Assembly (NCBI GenBank): GCA_027422505.1
Contig: JAPQWV010000050.1
Location: 4,650,001-4,714,000 of the forward strand
Length of the DNA: 64,000 bases
From: Craterostigma plantagineum
Taxonomy: Eukaryota > Streptophyta > Magnoliopsida > Lamiales > Linderniaceae
Direction of reading: 5' to 3'
The first letter of the stretch is position 1; each line of letters opens with the position of its first letter. The notes under the pieces were generated by a model. It searched no databases and was not told the origin of the DNA. It worked only from the letters and a program-made list of their open reading frames with translations. The translations under genes were made by a program, and so were the position numbers. This document shows positions 41,304-53,531 of this stretch, in pieces.

Positions 41304-42715
41304 GGGATAAAACCTAAATGGTCCTCGATGTTTAGCCTATGAACCAATTTAGTCCCCGATGTTTCGCGTGAACCAATTTAGTCCCCGATGTTATCGAAAA
41401 TGAACCAAATTGGTCCCTCCGTCAATTAGTCCGTCAATTTAGACGGAGATTGCTTTTGCGACGTCCGTCGCTAACTGAAAATTTAAAAAAAATATATATT
41501 AAATATTAAAAATCAGGAAAAATGCAAAAAAAAGGAAAAAAATTCAATAAAGTACAGTAAAAAAATCAAAAAAAAAGAGAGAATATTACCAAAAATTAAA
41601 TAAAAGTAAATAATAATAAAAATAATAAAAGTAAAATAAAAACTAAATTTAAAATAGAAAATAATAAATTAAACATTAAAAATGAGGAAAAAATACAAAA
41701 AAGGAATAAAATTCAAAAAATAGAGTAACAAATTCAAAAAAGAAGAGAATATTACCAAAAACTAAATAAAAATAAATAATAATAAAAATTAGAAAATAAT
41801 AAAAGTAAAGTAAAAACTAAATTTAAAAGAGGAAATGATAAATTAAACATTAAAAATGAGGAAAAAATCCAAAAAAAAGGAAAACAAAATTCAAAAAATA
41901 GAATAAAAATTCAGAAAACTAATAAATTAAAATATAAATAATAGTAAAAAGATGATAATAATTAATTTATGATTTAAAAAATAAAATACCTTATTTTATT
42001 ATTATTTATTTTTATTATTATTTTGTTATTTTTTTTATTATTTATTTTTTAGTTTATTAGTAACATTCTCTTATTTTGAATTTTTTTACTTTTTTTTTGA
42101 ATTTGTTTTCCTTTTTGGATTTTTTTCCTCATTTTTAAGGTTTAATTTATCATTTTCTATTTTAAATTTAGTTTTTATTTTACTTTTATTACTTTTTATT
42201 TTCTATTATTATTTATTTTTTATTTAGTTTTTGGTAATATTGTCTCTTTTTTTGAATTTTTCTTTTTTGAATTTTTTACTCTATTTTTTGAATTTTTATT
42301 CCTTTTTTAGTTTTTTTTTCCTCATTTTTAATGTTTAATTTATCATTATTTATTTTAAATTTAGTTTTAATTTTACTTTTATTATTTTCTATTTTTTATT
42401 ATTATTTATTTTTATTTATTTTTTGTAATATTCTCTCTTTTTTTTAGTTTTTTATTGTATTTTTTGAATTTTTTCCCTTTTTTTGCATTTTTTCCTCATT
42501 TTAATATTTAATTTATTATTTTTTAAATTTTCAATTAGCGACGGATTAAAGCCGTCGCAAATGCAATCTCCGTCTAAATTGACGGACGAATTGACGGAGG
42601 GACCAATTTGGTTCATTTTCGATAACATCGGGGACTAAATTGGTTCACGCGAAAAATATCAGGGACTAAATTGGTTCATAGGGTAAACATCGGGGACCAT
42701 TTTAGGTTTTATCCC
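41304..42715. mobile_element. Giant foldback MULE-type element, about 1.4 kb, 9-bp target duplication
   Basis: Left end GGGATAAAACCTAAATGGTC and right end GACCATTTTAGGTTTTATCCC are inverted copies, and inverted similarity continues inward through almost the whole element (arms about 0.7 kb meeting near 42000). Conserved blocks on both arms include GAACCAATTTAGTCCCCGAT, GTCAATTTAGACGGAGATTG and a TTAGCGACGG word. Perfect 9-bp duplications GTTTTTAAT flank it at 41295-41303 and 42716-42724, as for Mutator-like elements. The centre is A/T-rich low-complexity DNA without coding capacity. Confidence 0.85.
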
Positions 42716-42918
42716 GTTTTTAATTATAAATCAAATAGAGATAAATTTGAAATAGCAGTTATACATGAAAGTGAGCTAATAGTATATTTAATGTTATTTA
42801 AATTATTAATGTTATTTAAATTATTAGTTGTTCATAAAACTTGATTGGTTGAAATTGACATATCAAATAGAGATTAGGGACGATTTCTACAAGGGCTTGG
42901 CTTTTATTAAAATAATAC

Positions 42919-43160
42919 TCCCCCGTCCCAAACTATTTTATACATTTTACTATTTCTGGCGTCTTACTTTTTTTGTACATTTCCATATTTAGTAAAATTT
43001 ATCACAAACAATCAATATAATGATATTAAATATACTCAAAAGACGTGTCAAAATATACAATTTTTTTACCTTTTAGTTGCATTATATTATTAAAATATTC
43101 AATTTCTTAAAATCCGTGCAAAACTCCCAAATGTCAAAACTCCCAAATGTCAAAAATGTA
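42919..43160. mobile_element. Truncated Stowaway MITE upstream of F-box gene A
   Basis: Begins CTCCCCCGTCCCAAACTATT with the Stowaway body seen at 26989 and 58132 (TTAGTAAAATTTATCACAAA, AAGACGTGTCAA). The right terminal repeat is missing. A short internal unit ACTCCCAAATGTCAAA is doubled at about 43125-43155. Confidence 0.6.
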
Positions 43161-43517
43161 AAATTTCTATTCTAATATAAGTCGGCCGAGTCAGCCAAGC
43201 CCAAAGTCAAAGTACATCAGATCCGCATATTCGAACAAACCCTCTCCGATTTATGAACAATTTCCTCCCCAATTTCTTACCCCAATCTGTCTGTATCGTT
43301 TCTACCTACCTACCACCGTTGATGCGACGGCGTGAAGGCTCTCCGTTTGCCTAGTGTTTTCGCTCTGATCGCCCTTGACGAGGTATGTCTCTATTCAGTT
43401 TATGGAAGCTCGAGCTAGATTCGGGATCGTAATTGATGCGTGTTTTGTGACTCTGAGACGAATCGCATTTATCCGAGACTTGTTTTGGCTAGCTATTGGT
43501 CTTCTGCAGGAAATCGA

Positions 43518-44674
43518 ATGGCAGAATCGAACGAAGGAGATTCAGTTTCGTTGCCCGAAGACGTGCTGATTGAAGTCCTATCGCGCCTTTCTGTTAAATC
43601 CCTAGTTCGATTGAGGCGCGTTTCCAAATCGTGGCGTGCTTTGGTAGGGAGTCCTCATTTCGTGAGCCGTCACCTAATGAGCGAGCGCCAAGAATCCGTG
43701 TGCTTGACGCGATACGAAGATTGCTTGTTTGTATCTGTTCACGACCCAAACTCCGCAGACCTGTCAATGTTGTCTCAGGATATCTCTATCATAACACTTT
43801 TGCTGGATCAACCCGATCCCGAGAATTTAGATTGTATAACTCTCGGCGCTTGCAATGGAATAGTCTGCCTTCGAGTTTATGATGAATTTATCCTCTGCAA
43901 TCCAGCCCTTGGAGAATTCGAGCGGATTCCAACCCGTCCATGGGCGTACCTCTTCCTGCAGTGGACTATACCGAGCCTAATATTTGTCATGGATATGGCT
44001 ATGATCCTGTAGGTTCCACATACAAGATAGTGTACGCCTACCATCTTTCTCCCGTGGACGAGGAGGATGATTTTTTTGTGCCCCACACTCATCCCATCGA
44101 GGTTGATGTGTACGATTCAAGTAGTAATTGTTGGAGAACCATCAGCGACGATAGTAACTGTTCTTCTGTGTTTGATTCGGAGTATGTTCATTTGATGGAA
44201 CCAGTTTACTTAAACGGTGTTTGTCACTGGGATGAAAGGAAGGGTCGTTGCTTGGTCTTGTTTGACTTGAGCGATGAAGTGTTTAGACGTTTCGAGTATC
44301 CCGATGCTTGGAACGAAGAACAGTTGAGGGTGAATCAAAGTCTTGTCATCTTACACGATCGTTTGGCGATGATTGCATGGGTTCAGGAGCCGAGCCTCAT
44401 CAAGATTTGGGCGATGAAAGAATACTGCGTCAAGGAGTCTTGGACTGTCGATTGCGTAATAGGGCCTTGTCACATTTTCAGGCCATTTTTCTGTTGGAAT
44501 TCTGAATGGATGCTCGTGGAAGACAAAGATGGCCGACTTGCATCGATTGCATTCCAATCCAATGAGACGCATGCCTTCACGTTTTCTGCTCGCCGACATT
44601 CGTGGGAGGCTTGTTTGTTCAAGGAGAGCTTAATTCGTTTGAGCGATGAGATTGTTCATGGTAATAGTGGTTAA
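43518..44674 (+). pseudogene. F-box protein copy A (FBA type), one frameshift
   Basis: ATG 43518 lies just after a 5'-UTR intron (acceptor TCTGCAG). The N-terminal F-box reads SLPEDVLIEVLSRLSVKSLV then RLRRVSKSWRALVGSPHFVS. The body is of the F-box-associated (CPR1/SLF-like) type: LGACNGIVCLRVYDEFILCN, NICHGYGYDPVGSTYKIVYA, LNGVCHWDERKGRCLVLFDL, SLIKIWAMKEYCVKESWTVD. Such proteins link substrates to SKP1-cullin ubiquitin ligases. One base is missing near 43941, after RPWA, so two overlapping frames (to 44012 and from 43940) are needed. Copy B (53532-54695, minus) has no gap there. Total length 1157 nt is one short of a multiple of three. This could be an assembly error in an otherwise intact gene. 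Confidence 0.78.
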
Positions 44675-44833
44675 ATTAAAGATGGAACTTTCAACTAATT
44701 GATTTTAGAACGAAAAAAGTACTCTTTCAATGGCATGCAAACACAAAGAGAAGCCCAACATCATCATACATGGCACGCAAATACACATCACAATTCGTCG
44801 TAAGAAATCGTTAAATTTACCGAAAATTCCTGT

Positions 44834-46384
44834 CTAACGGTTCAACAGAAGATGGAAGAGGATCTCGTTCCACGCATCGGGCACGCCGGGCAAGCACCAA
44901 TGGCTACAGTCGGGCACAGAAGGGTTATCGCTCCAAGTCCCAACGTGGGCATCACTCCTAAACGAACCCATCGAAGTGACCTCTAAAGCCCTAACATCGA
45001 CGGAAACGGTCCTCACCGCCTCCATTATTACATCTGAAATCCAACTCCCTCGTTGTCTCCCCCTAACAATGTTCGTCGGCCGCCTCGTCACCTTGCAACT
45101 CTGCTTGCCACCACTGCAATCCAACGATTTTGTTTTTTATTTAAGTAACCGATTACGACCAAAATCAAGAAAATTGAATTGACGGGTCGCACGAACGAAC
45201 CTCCAATGGGTCGATTCGAAGGTTCGAAAGAAAACCCTCGTTCGATTAGGGTTTACGGCGCTCTCCAGCCAAGATTGCCACGTAGTTAAAGCCGTTCGAA
45301 AGGCATTACGTGTGGGAAATCCCAACTTTAATTTGTCGCCGATCTGAAAATACCAGCCCCTGTCTGAAAATTTCGCATTAGAATGCAGAAACAAATAAAT
45401 TTTTGTGGAAAAGAAAGGAAAATGTGTCGTAGTACGTCGTGCGAAGCGTAATGTACAACGATTCGATGCGTATCATTACAATTTTTTTTGGGCATGGGAT
45501 TAAGCATACGAAACACACACTAAGTTTTTTTTTTAAAAAAAGTATTGAGTGAGTAGTTAAGTAGCTCACATTTCGTATAGCTTAGTAGGCGTCCACCAAT
45601 GGCCGGAGTTGAAAACAAGAACGTCGGAATCCGCCCACTCTCCGCTGACGTCATCAATCCGATCCAACCTCACCGCCGTCTTAACCCTCTTCGGCGACCG
45701 CCTCGGCGGCGCCGCCGGCTGGACGAGGAAGATCGAGCGGTAGAACTCGACCATCAAATCGAATGTTTCGAATCTAACCTTCAAGTGCCTGACCCTCTTC
45801 GTAATCTCCTTGCCGTCCACCTCGTAGACGCTCCGGCGATCGTCGACGCCGGCCATTAGCATACAGACCATCGATTCCCACTGGGTTCTGCTCAGAGAAT
45901 CGCCGACGAACACCACCCTCTTCCCACGGAGCGCCGCCAGGAGTTTCCCGGCGTCGGGCCGTGGGATTTCGCAGTCTTTGGGCTTCCACCGCCATTTGAG
46001 GTACCCTCTGTCTCGCCGGCCGTTGGAAATACAGTCGAACCCTCGCTCGGCGAAGGGGCACTGAGATGCGTTGTAGAGAGGCTCGTAGGTTTCGTCGATT
46101 ACCCATTTCCCAGAAAAAAGATTGCACCTTTTTGCATTAACATCGCTGCTCGCAGATTTGCTTCGATTGCTATGGGGATGGGAAATTGACTGAGGAGATG
46201 GGGAGATGAAGAAATAGCTCGAACCAACGACTATGAAGAAGCAGACGAGGGAACCAATTAGGAGAGATGCAACGAAAGATTGGAAGATCCAAGTCTTTCC
46301 AGACAACAAAGATCTGCTAAATTTGATGGATTTTCTCAAGATTTGCCTTAAACGGACAAACACATCCCAGAAAATTGCGCTCAT
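44834..46384 (-). CDS. Trichome birefringence-like (TBL) polysaccharide O-acetyltransferase
   Basis: Three exons: 46384-45570, 45359-45201 and 45113-44834, in phase, 417 aa. Type II Golgi protein: anchor FVASLLIGSLVCFFIVVGSS around residues 37-56. The TBL domain begins RCNLFSGKWVIDETYEPLYN. The GDSL-type catalytic Ser is in VFVGDSLSRTQWESM (about residue 163). The DxxH motif is DCSHWCLPGVPDAWNE (D393, H396). Members transfer acetyl groups to xylan, mannan or pectin. Exon 2 contains WYFQIGDKLKLG and NPNRTRVFFRTFESTHW, typical of the family. Start chosen at MSAIFWDVF; an in-frame ATG at 46492 would add 36 residues that look like leader. TBL subgroup not assigned. Confidence 0.9.
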
Positions 46385-46938
46385 TGTGTTGATCTCTGCG
46401 CTACTAACTAAAAAGAGGATCTTTCGGGCATAAAGAAGCAGAGAGGAGACTTGGTAAGAACTAGAAAGGAGTTGGCTTTTCTGTAACGTCAAGAACTGGC
46501 TTAGGCCTAAATGTGGTGAGTTTTGAGGATCTTTTTAGAAAGATTTAAGGCCTCAACTAAAAGGCAAAAAGGACGAGGGTATTTAGGTAAATGTGCACAA
46601 CGGAAGGTGTGGTTGATGGCGAAACTTGAACCACCGTGGATTCTATTCTACTTCATCTTCAGAGCTGTGAGTTATTCAAAACTCAAAAGCTTGACATTTT
46701 TGTTGATTTATTTATTGCTTGCCTAACTGAGATTCATACAGTAACAGCCAAAATATTAGATGGTTTGACAAAATGATAGATCTCGTCCTAACTGGTGTAC
46801 TAATCTTAGCTATTTGGTTCACAAATTACATCAAACAAAAAGAAAGAAAAGAATAGGGTGAAGTTATCAGTTGTACTGCTACACAAAGGTAAGATTACTC
46901 GCAAATATCGGAAAGCTTCTTATACTAATCGCCGTGTA

Positions 46939-48357
46939 CTACTTCGCCGTCCCAGAATCTGGCTTTTCACACCGCTGAACGTATGCCTACACAAGCAAAC
47001 AAAGGTGCCAACTTCTTTACCTAAGGTGAAACTACGAACACATTAGTATACGTAAGAGAACAGATATCATTATTACCTCGACGAGTTTCGTAATCTTGGG
47101 CTTAGAGAACGAAAGGTAATGGTCGATTTTGTCCTTCGTGTTTGGGGCATTCTCGGACTGAATCGAGCCAAAGACCTTATCGACCACCTTCTTCACGACC
47201 ATCTTATGATCCTCTCTGCTCATTCGCCCGTCTTTCCATGCGGGCTTCAACAGCTCCTTCACGAATTCTATGAGGGCGTTCTTGAAAATACGCATTCCCT
47301 TTTCGTCCTTGTCAGCATTTGGGTTCGACGAGTTCGTGGGCCCCGAAGTATCGGGCAAAGAATGGATCTTTTCGGCGGAGAGAGAAGCATCTACTCGAAC
47401 AGAAGGAGCGCTCTGTTCTGCGTTCGTGTGACTATTTAAGGTCAAAGAAGGCTCGAATTCTGACCGAGGATGATTCGTGGGTCCCTTTGCCTCTCCACGA
47501 ATTTCAGACAGATGTGGGCCCGAGGACAGATCGATGATCAATCTCCGAGGCTGACGTGGCGATCCTTCAGAAACAGGGGACTCGTCGCTCTGCTTTTGCT
47601 TTGAGGCTTCCCTGCTTTTCGTTTCTTTATCCAAAGTATGTCCCAATTCATCTTCTTTCATTGAAGTATCCAAAGTATTTCCCCTACTTCTGCTTCTGCT
47701 TCTGCTTCGGCTCCTACTTCTACTTCTGCTTCTGCCTCTTCCATGGTACCTATGATATGAATATTTCGAAATTCCAATTTTGGGTCAGCGCCGAGCAAAA
47801 TTTAAGTTAATCTTTGGAAAGAATCTCATCGTTCCTATAAATTTCCTTGAAACTTTGTGTTCACCATAAAGACCAGAAATGAGAAAAGATTTTGAATATT
47901 TCAAAGGAAACGCCTCTAGAGAAACTTCGAATGCAATGCATATACAAGAGAGAATGGAAAGCCGAGAGATCGTTGTGGTTACAGTAAAAGCAAAGGGTAC
48001 CATTTTTAACAGCAACAAGCAATGCAAAACGGACCTTTGAGCATTATGGCAATCATCGACTCGAGGAGAACCAATCTTGTCATATCTTTGCCCATCGTTT
48101 GTTTCCTTTGCTTCTCCTCCTTCAAGATAGTTGTTGTGCCTACTTTCAGTATAGCCTTCATTTGTTTGGATGGGTCGTTTTTCTCCGATCGAATGCGCAG
48201 ATTTCTGCCCAGAATGATCTGTGGAAGCAGACAAATCTTGATGATGGAGGTTATTAGGGTCGTTTTCTGTCTGTGAGTTACATTTTCGCATCCCAGAAAA
48301 ATCGATGGGCTCTTCTTCTAAATCCCATAAAGATTTTCGTTTCCTCCTTTCTCCCAT
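46939..48357 (-). CDS. C3H38/55-like RS-rich protein lacking the CCCH zinc fingers
   Basis: Three exons: 48357-48035, 47749-47077 and 46986-46939, in phase, 347 aa. It begins MGERRKRKSLWDLEEEPIDF. At the exon 1-2 junction lies an arginine-serine repeat (GRGRSRSRSRSRSRSRSRSR, about residues 111-132). The C-terminal domain contains FKNALIEFVKELLKPAWKDG and KMVVKKVVDKVFGSIQ ending KLVEAYVQRCEKPDSGTAK. This domain matches, by recall, the end of plant zinc finger CCCH proteins 38/55. The CCCH motifs that define those proteins are absent: exon 2 passes from the RS repeat straight into the linker. RS content suggests a nuclear speckle or RNA-processing role. It may be a shortened paralog. Confidence 0.7.
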
Positions 48358-48372
48358 TGTAGTCTCCTGCAA

Positions 48373-49496
48373 AATGATAGTAAGCTAAACACAAGTGACT
48401 GAGTTAGTTAGCTAAACACAACAACCAAAGCTCGTGGATTCGCTTTTGACTTGATTTTCTGTTTCCTTACAAGAAATCAATGATATCCTCATATGAAAGA
48501 AAAAAGAATAAGTACAGAAAATCACCTTGATCGATTTCCTAGAACTTCAACCCAAGCCACGAATCCTGAATCTTGGTACTGTCTTTTAACTCACAACAAT
48601 ACCTGATTTAGATCAAACTGCGTCTTAAAGAACACAAGCACGTACTTTAATTAATTACAAGAATTAGAAATTCAAGAAAAAAAAAAGCAAATCTTGGCAA
48701 CATGAACTCGAGGGCCAAGAAGGAAAAATCGAACCTTTTTCAGCGCCAGCGATTAGAGTGAAAGGGTTAAACAAGGAGCTAGCTAGGGCTGCTTCTATTA
48801 GTTTAGCGATACCTATTGTAAATCTGAGGTCTAATTTAGCCTTAGCCTTTTTTATTTTATTATTACATTACTTCTCCTTTTCTTGGTCTCAAATCTTGGG
48901 AATTAATTACAGTTAGATTGGATAAGTAGCGAAAACGGTTGTTTGCCTTCTTGACAACCCTTGGTTTGACCTACTATAATAAAAATGAACTCGAATTGAA
49001 CATTATAAAAAAGGACAGGAAAAAAAAAGGTGGGACTTGCAAATAATTATTAAAGATTAAAATTTTGATTTCTAATAGTTATATTGAGCGAGCAGTCACA
49101 GTGGATTACTACGTAAGAGAAAAAATCCTAATAAAATCGAGACAAGTCGAAACTTTGAAGTAGTCCTTTTTTTTTTTCCCTTGCATGCCAATGCCATTTC
49201 TCCCTTAAATTGCTGCCGTATAAAAGAAATAAACCGAGAGAGAGAGAGAGAATCAGTCAAGAACGCAAACACGTTAATGCGTATTATTCTATAAATACCT
49301 TTGTGAAGGCAAAACGAATGAAAATTTCAATGCTATTGACTTGTTCCTGGTCTTTAAATTCACCTTGACTTAAACCAAGAAAATCAGTGCCTTCATTACA
49401 CCAATACCTTATAATGTCCACGTTTGCTTGAAAATCGGCAGTATAAATTACGTGCTTTTGGGCTCATTTCCGTATTCTATCAACCCATCTTAAAAG
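48373..49496. other. Intergenic between divergent genes, no further gene
   Basis: Holds the leader side of the C3H-like gene (possible spliced 5' UTR) and the promoter of the small peptide gene. A short (GA)n run lies near 49234-49252. Nothing else supported. Confidence 0.5.
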
Positions 49497-49814
49497 ATGA
49501 GAACTCAAAGTTATTGCAACAACTACAATGTTCTTCCCTTTCTTGTCATCATGGCCTTCCTTGTGCTGAGCAGTTCTATTTTATTAGCAACTGAAGCTGC
49601 AAGAACATCGTACTTCTTCGATGTCGCAGGCATATTATATATATGTACATGTGTTATACTCCCTCTATTTAACTTCTAATAATAATTAATACTTTGTTGG
49701 TTATTTGTGTGTGTTGTTTCAGAAGGCATAGTAGTCCTCAGGCGCATCACAAAAGAAGGTGGAAATGGCTATCCTGCCCCAATAGCTAATCCTAATCGCC
49801 ATGTCCATCATTAG
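49497..49814 (+). CDS. Small secreted peptide precursor, 74 aa (family unknown)
   Basis: Exon 1 at 49497-49629 encodes MRTQSYCNNYN and a clear signal peptide (VLPFLVIMAFLVLSSSILLA) followed by TEAARTSYFFD. Exon 2 at 49723-49814 continues EGIVVLRRITKEGGNGYPAP and IANPNRHVHH before TAG. The frame closes only if the intron uses a GC donor (GCAG|GCATAT) with a standard TTTCAG acceptor. Otherwise exon 1 reads through to TAA at 49679 (60 aa). Short length, signal peptide and a proline/asparagine-rich end ending in histidines suggest a processed signalling peptide, but I cannot place it in a named family. Confidence 0.5.
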
Positions 49815-50224
49815 ATAATTACAATTTAGTACTAGTCGATTATTTAATTAGTTGATAGTTAATACAAGTTTATTACATTATAAAAGACCGACAACATTAA
49901 ACGCAACCACTGCAATGGAATCTTCTCACTGTGGAATTACTAAGCATTTGTTTGGATTGGTTTGTTTACGGTTGTAATATATACAGGAAAAAAACAAAAG
50001 ATTTTTAAGAGGTACTACTATTATATCATGTACTGGTTTAAAAACACTTGATTAATACAAAACAGTTAATTTACATATTACTACACAGTTATGGATCTAT
50101 GCTGAAGAAACTTGATAAAGGCTATATTATACGGTACGAAAGCTAACAAAAATGAAGTGTATCTTATAGATATTTAATATATATGTACACATGTTTTTTG
50201 CTAGTATCAGATCATAGGTCTCCT

Positions 50225-51579
50225 TCATGTAGACTTCAGCTTGTCCAATCCATACGTTCTCTGATTTAAAAGACAACCAATCAAATTAATCAATTAGGGT
50301 TCATATGTAAAAGTGAAATATTTAAATAAAAAAATCTGACCATAACGTCCTTCAATTGCTGGAGAAATGGCAAAAGCAAAGAAATGAGGCTTTTGATGTC
50401 ATCTTTCAGCGTATCGTTAGTGTCTTCTTGTTCATCTCTGTTGGCCTTAATGGTGCTTATCAATGTGTGGCAATCTGGGACGAGTTTTAGGGCAACCTTC
50501 GACAAATCGAAATAAAAAAAAAACATAAACAAATATAAACGAAAAAGGAATTATGTATTTATTATTGTTTTTGAGAAAGATTTAAACTTTGTATGCTGCT
50601 GAAGAAATCCATCCATGCCATGGTTTCAAAGTAGAGTTATACGATTCTTCCACAGCTTTCTCCATGTTTATTGCATCGAAGTCCTTCATAAGAAGCTGCA
50701 GTAAAGCTAGAGTGAAATCAAGCGACCTGCGAAATAATATATAAATATGAATGATGATTTATTTGATTATTTAAAATATATATAGGGGTGGGTCAAAAGA
50801 TATATACAAGTAGAGTTTTATTACCTAGTGAGCCATACAAAGGCTTTACTACAGGTAGGGCCTTTCTTGGCCTTACCCTCACTTGTTTCTTTCTTTATCA
50901 TCTCAACCACATCCCAATATACCGAAGGATTCGAGTCATGAAATTTTTCTAATCTCTGTAACAATAATTAAAGATAAAAATTTCATTAGAAATTAGTTGG
51001 GAGCCTCTCAAAAGGGCAAAAATGTCCGTACACACTTGATATAATATAGCAATTATCGTCTATGTGCACAAAAGTCAAAACAAGAGGGCAGGCGCTGCAA
51101 TTTTCTTGGCCGTGTAAATTATCAATACACATTACCACACTTTGAAACTGACAAATTTTGTACGTGGAAATAAATAATAAATTAAATAACATTAGAACTA
51201 TTACATTACATATTATTTCATGCATTTTTATCTGACAACACAAATTGCCCTTACCTGAATATTTTGATGAATGTCTTGTCTCATCACGGCCATTGTTGGC
51301 CCTATCTTATCTGCAAGAACCACGAGAGAAAAAAAAATAGATAACACAAATAGAATATGAAATAAAACTAAATTACATACCAAGAACTTGTATCATGAGC
51401 AGATCGCAGATAGAAATAAAGGGCTTGATGGGCACTTGACAAACTGTCTTGAGATCACCACCATCTTCATCGGCGTTGACTTTTGTGTTCTTGGCGTTGA
51501 CCGCCATGGCTGTCAATTCTTGAATCGCCGACCTTATCTCTGAGCAGGCCGCCGTCTCAATCTCTCGGCGGCGCTTCAT
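50225..51579 (-). CDS. GLTP2-like: Glycolipid transfer protein (GLTP)
   Basis: Six exons: 51579-51381, 51310-51255, 50955-50825, 50726-50588, 50496-50341 and 50260-50225, giving 238 aa ending RTYGLDKLKST. The GLTP fold moves sphingolipid-type glycolipids between membranes in the cytosol. Head-group contacts of the family are visible: D79-x3-N83 (MRQDIHQNIQ), W126 (FVWLTRSLDF) and H166 (LKPWHGWIS). Start choice: ATG 51618 is also in frame and would add 13 residues, but TATATATAC at about 51643-51655 places transcription start near 51615-51620, so MKRRREIET at 51579 is preferred. Without the last splice the frame would read on from KDVM into an intron-encoded tail. Arabidopsis counterpart by recall: At1g21360. 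Confidence 0.9.
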
Positions 51580-51639
51580 TTTTAGGGTTTTTGAAAATCT
51601 GTTATTCTTTTTCTCCAAGAATCTTCAATGATCATTACA

Positions 51640-51656
51640 AAGTATATATACATGTA
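51640..51656 (-). promoter_or_regulatory. TATA region of GLTP gene
   Basis: An alternating TA tract on the minus strand about 65-75 nt upstream of the preferred ATG. It contains TATATATAC and is followed by a short leader. Confidence 0.45.
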
Positions 51657-53531
51657 TATATGTGTGTGTGTGTGTGGGGTGGACTTGGGAGTTTATTACA
51701 TCATCTGTGTTATTGTAATGTAAATGTCTCTCGGCGTCTCTCTGACGACGGAAATGGATTCTGAGGATTTATTTTAATGTGTGTAAGATATTAATTTTAT
51801 TAAGGCGAAGGCATCGAAGTCGTCATTAAGGCGAAGGCATCGAAGTCATTATTGGTAACTATTCACTGAGTTTGTCGTTTTCATGATTTATTTTGGTTTA
51901 TATTATTTTGTTGCTTGGCGAAGGAGTGAGGAAAATGATTGTGACGTTTTTAAACTTGACCTTGAGATTATCTTCGGATAATCATGAGGAAAATTAAGCA
52001 TAAAATTAATATATGGTAAAATTAAGCATAAGATATGTGTGGCTGACAAACGTTGACTGAGCCGTTTATTTGAAGATGCTAAGCTATTGTTTGATAAAAA
52101 AAATTTCACTACGCATTGAGGCAAATAATTGCTACAATAAAACAAACTACATATTGAGAATACTCAATGACCTCGAGAAAATAAAATTTAACATATTGTG
52201 ATAGTAACATAGTATGTATAATTAATACTAAGATTCAACTGTAGTATGAGTTCTTTAAATTATTCTTCTAGTTGTTGACTTACAACGTATTTTAACGTAA
52301 GTTCATCACGAATCATGCCGTTTGCTTACATAATGGTATTTATTACGACTATACATATTATATAATCAAATTTTATTATAGAATCTTGTAATTTATATTG
52401 TATAAAAATTAATCATATTATATCCGCCTCCACAAATTTCGCTATCGGTATTAGTATATATCTTTGGGGTAAAACACAGGCACACGTATAACAGTTAAGT
52501 GCAAGAAATATCGAAATCGACGTGCTTTCAACTATTCTTTGCAATATATTTATCCTAATCCCATAAGATAGCTATTTATATTTATATCGAAAGGAAGAAA
52601 ATTCTACTAAACTTGCATTTTCATTGACATGAACGAAGAATCGTTAGCCCCTTAGATTCTCAAGAGGGAATCTCTATGGCATTGTCTAACTAAATAAAAA
52701 ACTGAAGTTTATTTTTTTGTTGTATACGTATGGGAATAATTTCAGTATTGTATTTTAAATTGAGTCACGTAACTCAAATAAAGATGCGGAATATTCGGAG
52801 CAGTCAGGGGAATTTTATTTCGTACGTAATAAATCATATCATTTCAGATCATTACTTTTATTATTTTATGATCGGCAATAATTGCTAACAGTTGAGATTG
52901 ATTATCAACAACTATTGCTAGTTGGGCTCCAAACAGCCCAATTAAGGCCCATATCTCTACAATTAGGCCTTGACAGCTTCTTAAAACTATCCAAGAAGTC
53001 CATTGGTTGTCACTTGCACCATTTTGCAACTCCCTCACCCTCGTCTTGATTTCGGTTTTACCTTATTTATCAATTCCAATCAAAATTAAGTTTTATTCAA
53101 TCACCAAAATTATTATTTAATGATGGTAAGGTGTCTAAGAAATCAGTACTTTCTCATGGCTTTGTCGTGATATATAATACGTTTATGAATATACCCAACA
53201 TACAATTTTCCATCAAAAATCACTTGTCAGTAATCAATATGCGTTACGTTACTAAACAAACATATGGTTAGCTTGGCTGGCAATATCATTATAATATAAA
53301 TTATAATATAAATTAAGGACATATTGGTCAATTTTCACAACAGGAAAAAAATGGGTTTCTTATGAATATTTTGATTCATAAATATAGAACATAAATTAAG
53401 GAGATACTTAACCTATCAATAGCATATGGAGTTTCCGATCCTTACACGAAATATATAGTAATAGATAAATAGTTTAGCAACACATCTTACAACAAACAAT
53501 CACCAACACTACGTTGGATTCCATTGCATTG
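51657..53531. other. Intergenic; right half is 3' flank of F-box copy B and is repeated downstream
   Basis: No gene seen in 51657-52580; a short doublet (TTAAGGCGAAGGCATCGAAG) lies near 51800-51845. From about 52580 the sequence (for example AAACTTGCATTTTCATTGAC, then GGAGCAGTCAGGGGAATTTT) recurs at about 55340-56990 and 57000-58440, marking units of a segmental repeat. Confidence 0.65.

Noticed and set aside
41460..42540. AT-rich region considered as possible satellite or matrix-attachment DNA
   Set aside because: Explained as the interior arms of the inverted-repeat MULE element.
45599..45859. Arg/Pro-rich 86-aa frame and its minus partner
   Set aside because: Out-of-frame readings of the GC-rich TBL first exon.
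47319..47537. Plus-strand frames over 47.1-47.5 kb
   Set aside because: Antisense shadows of the C3H38-like second exon.
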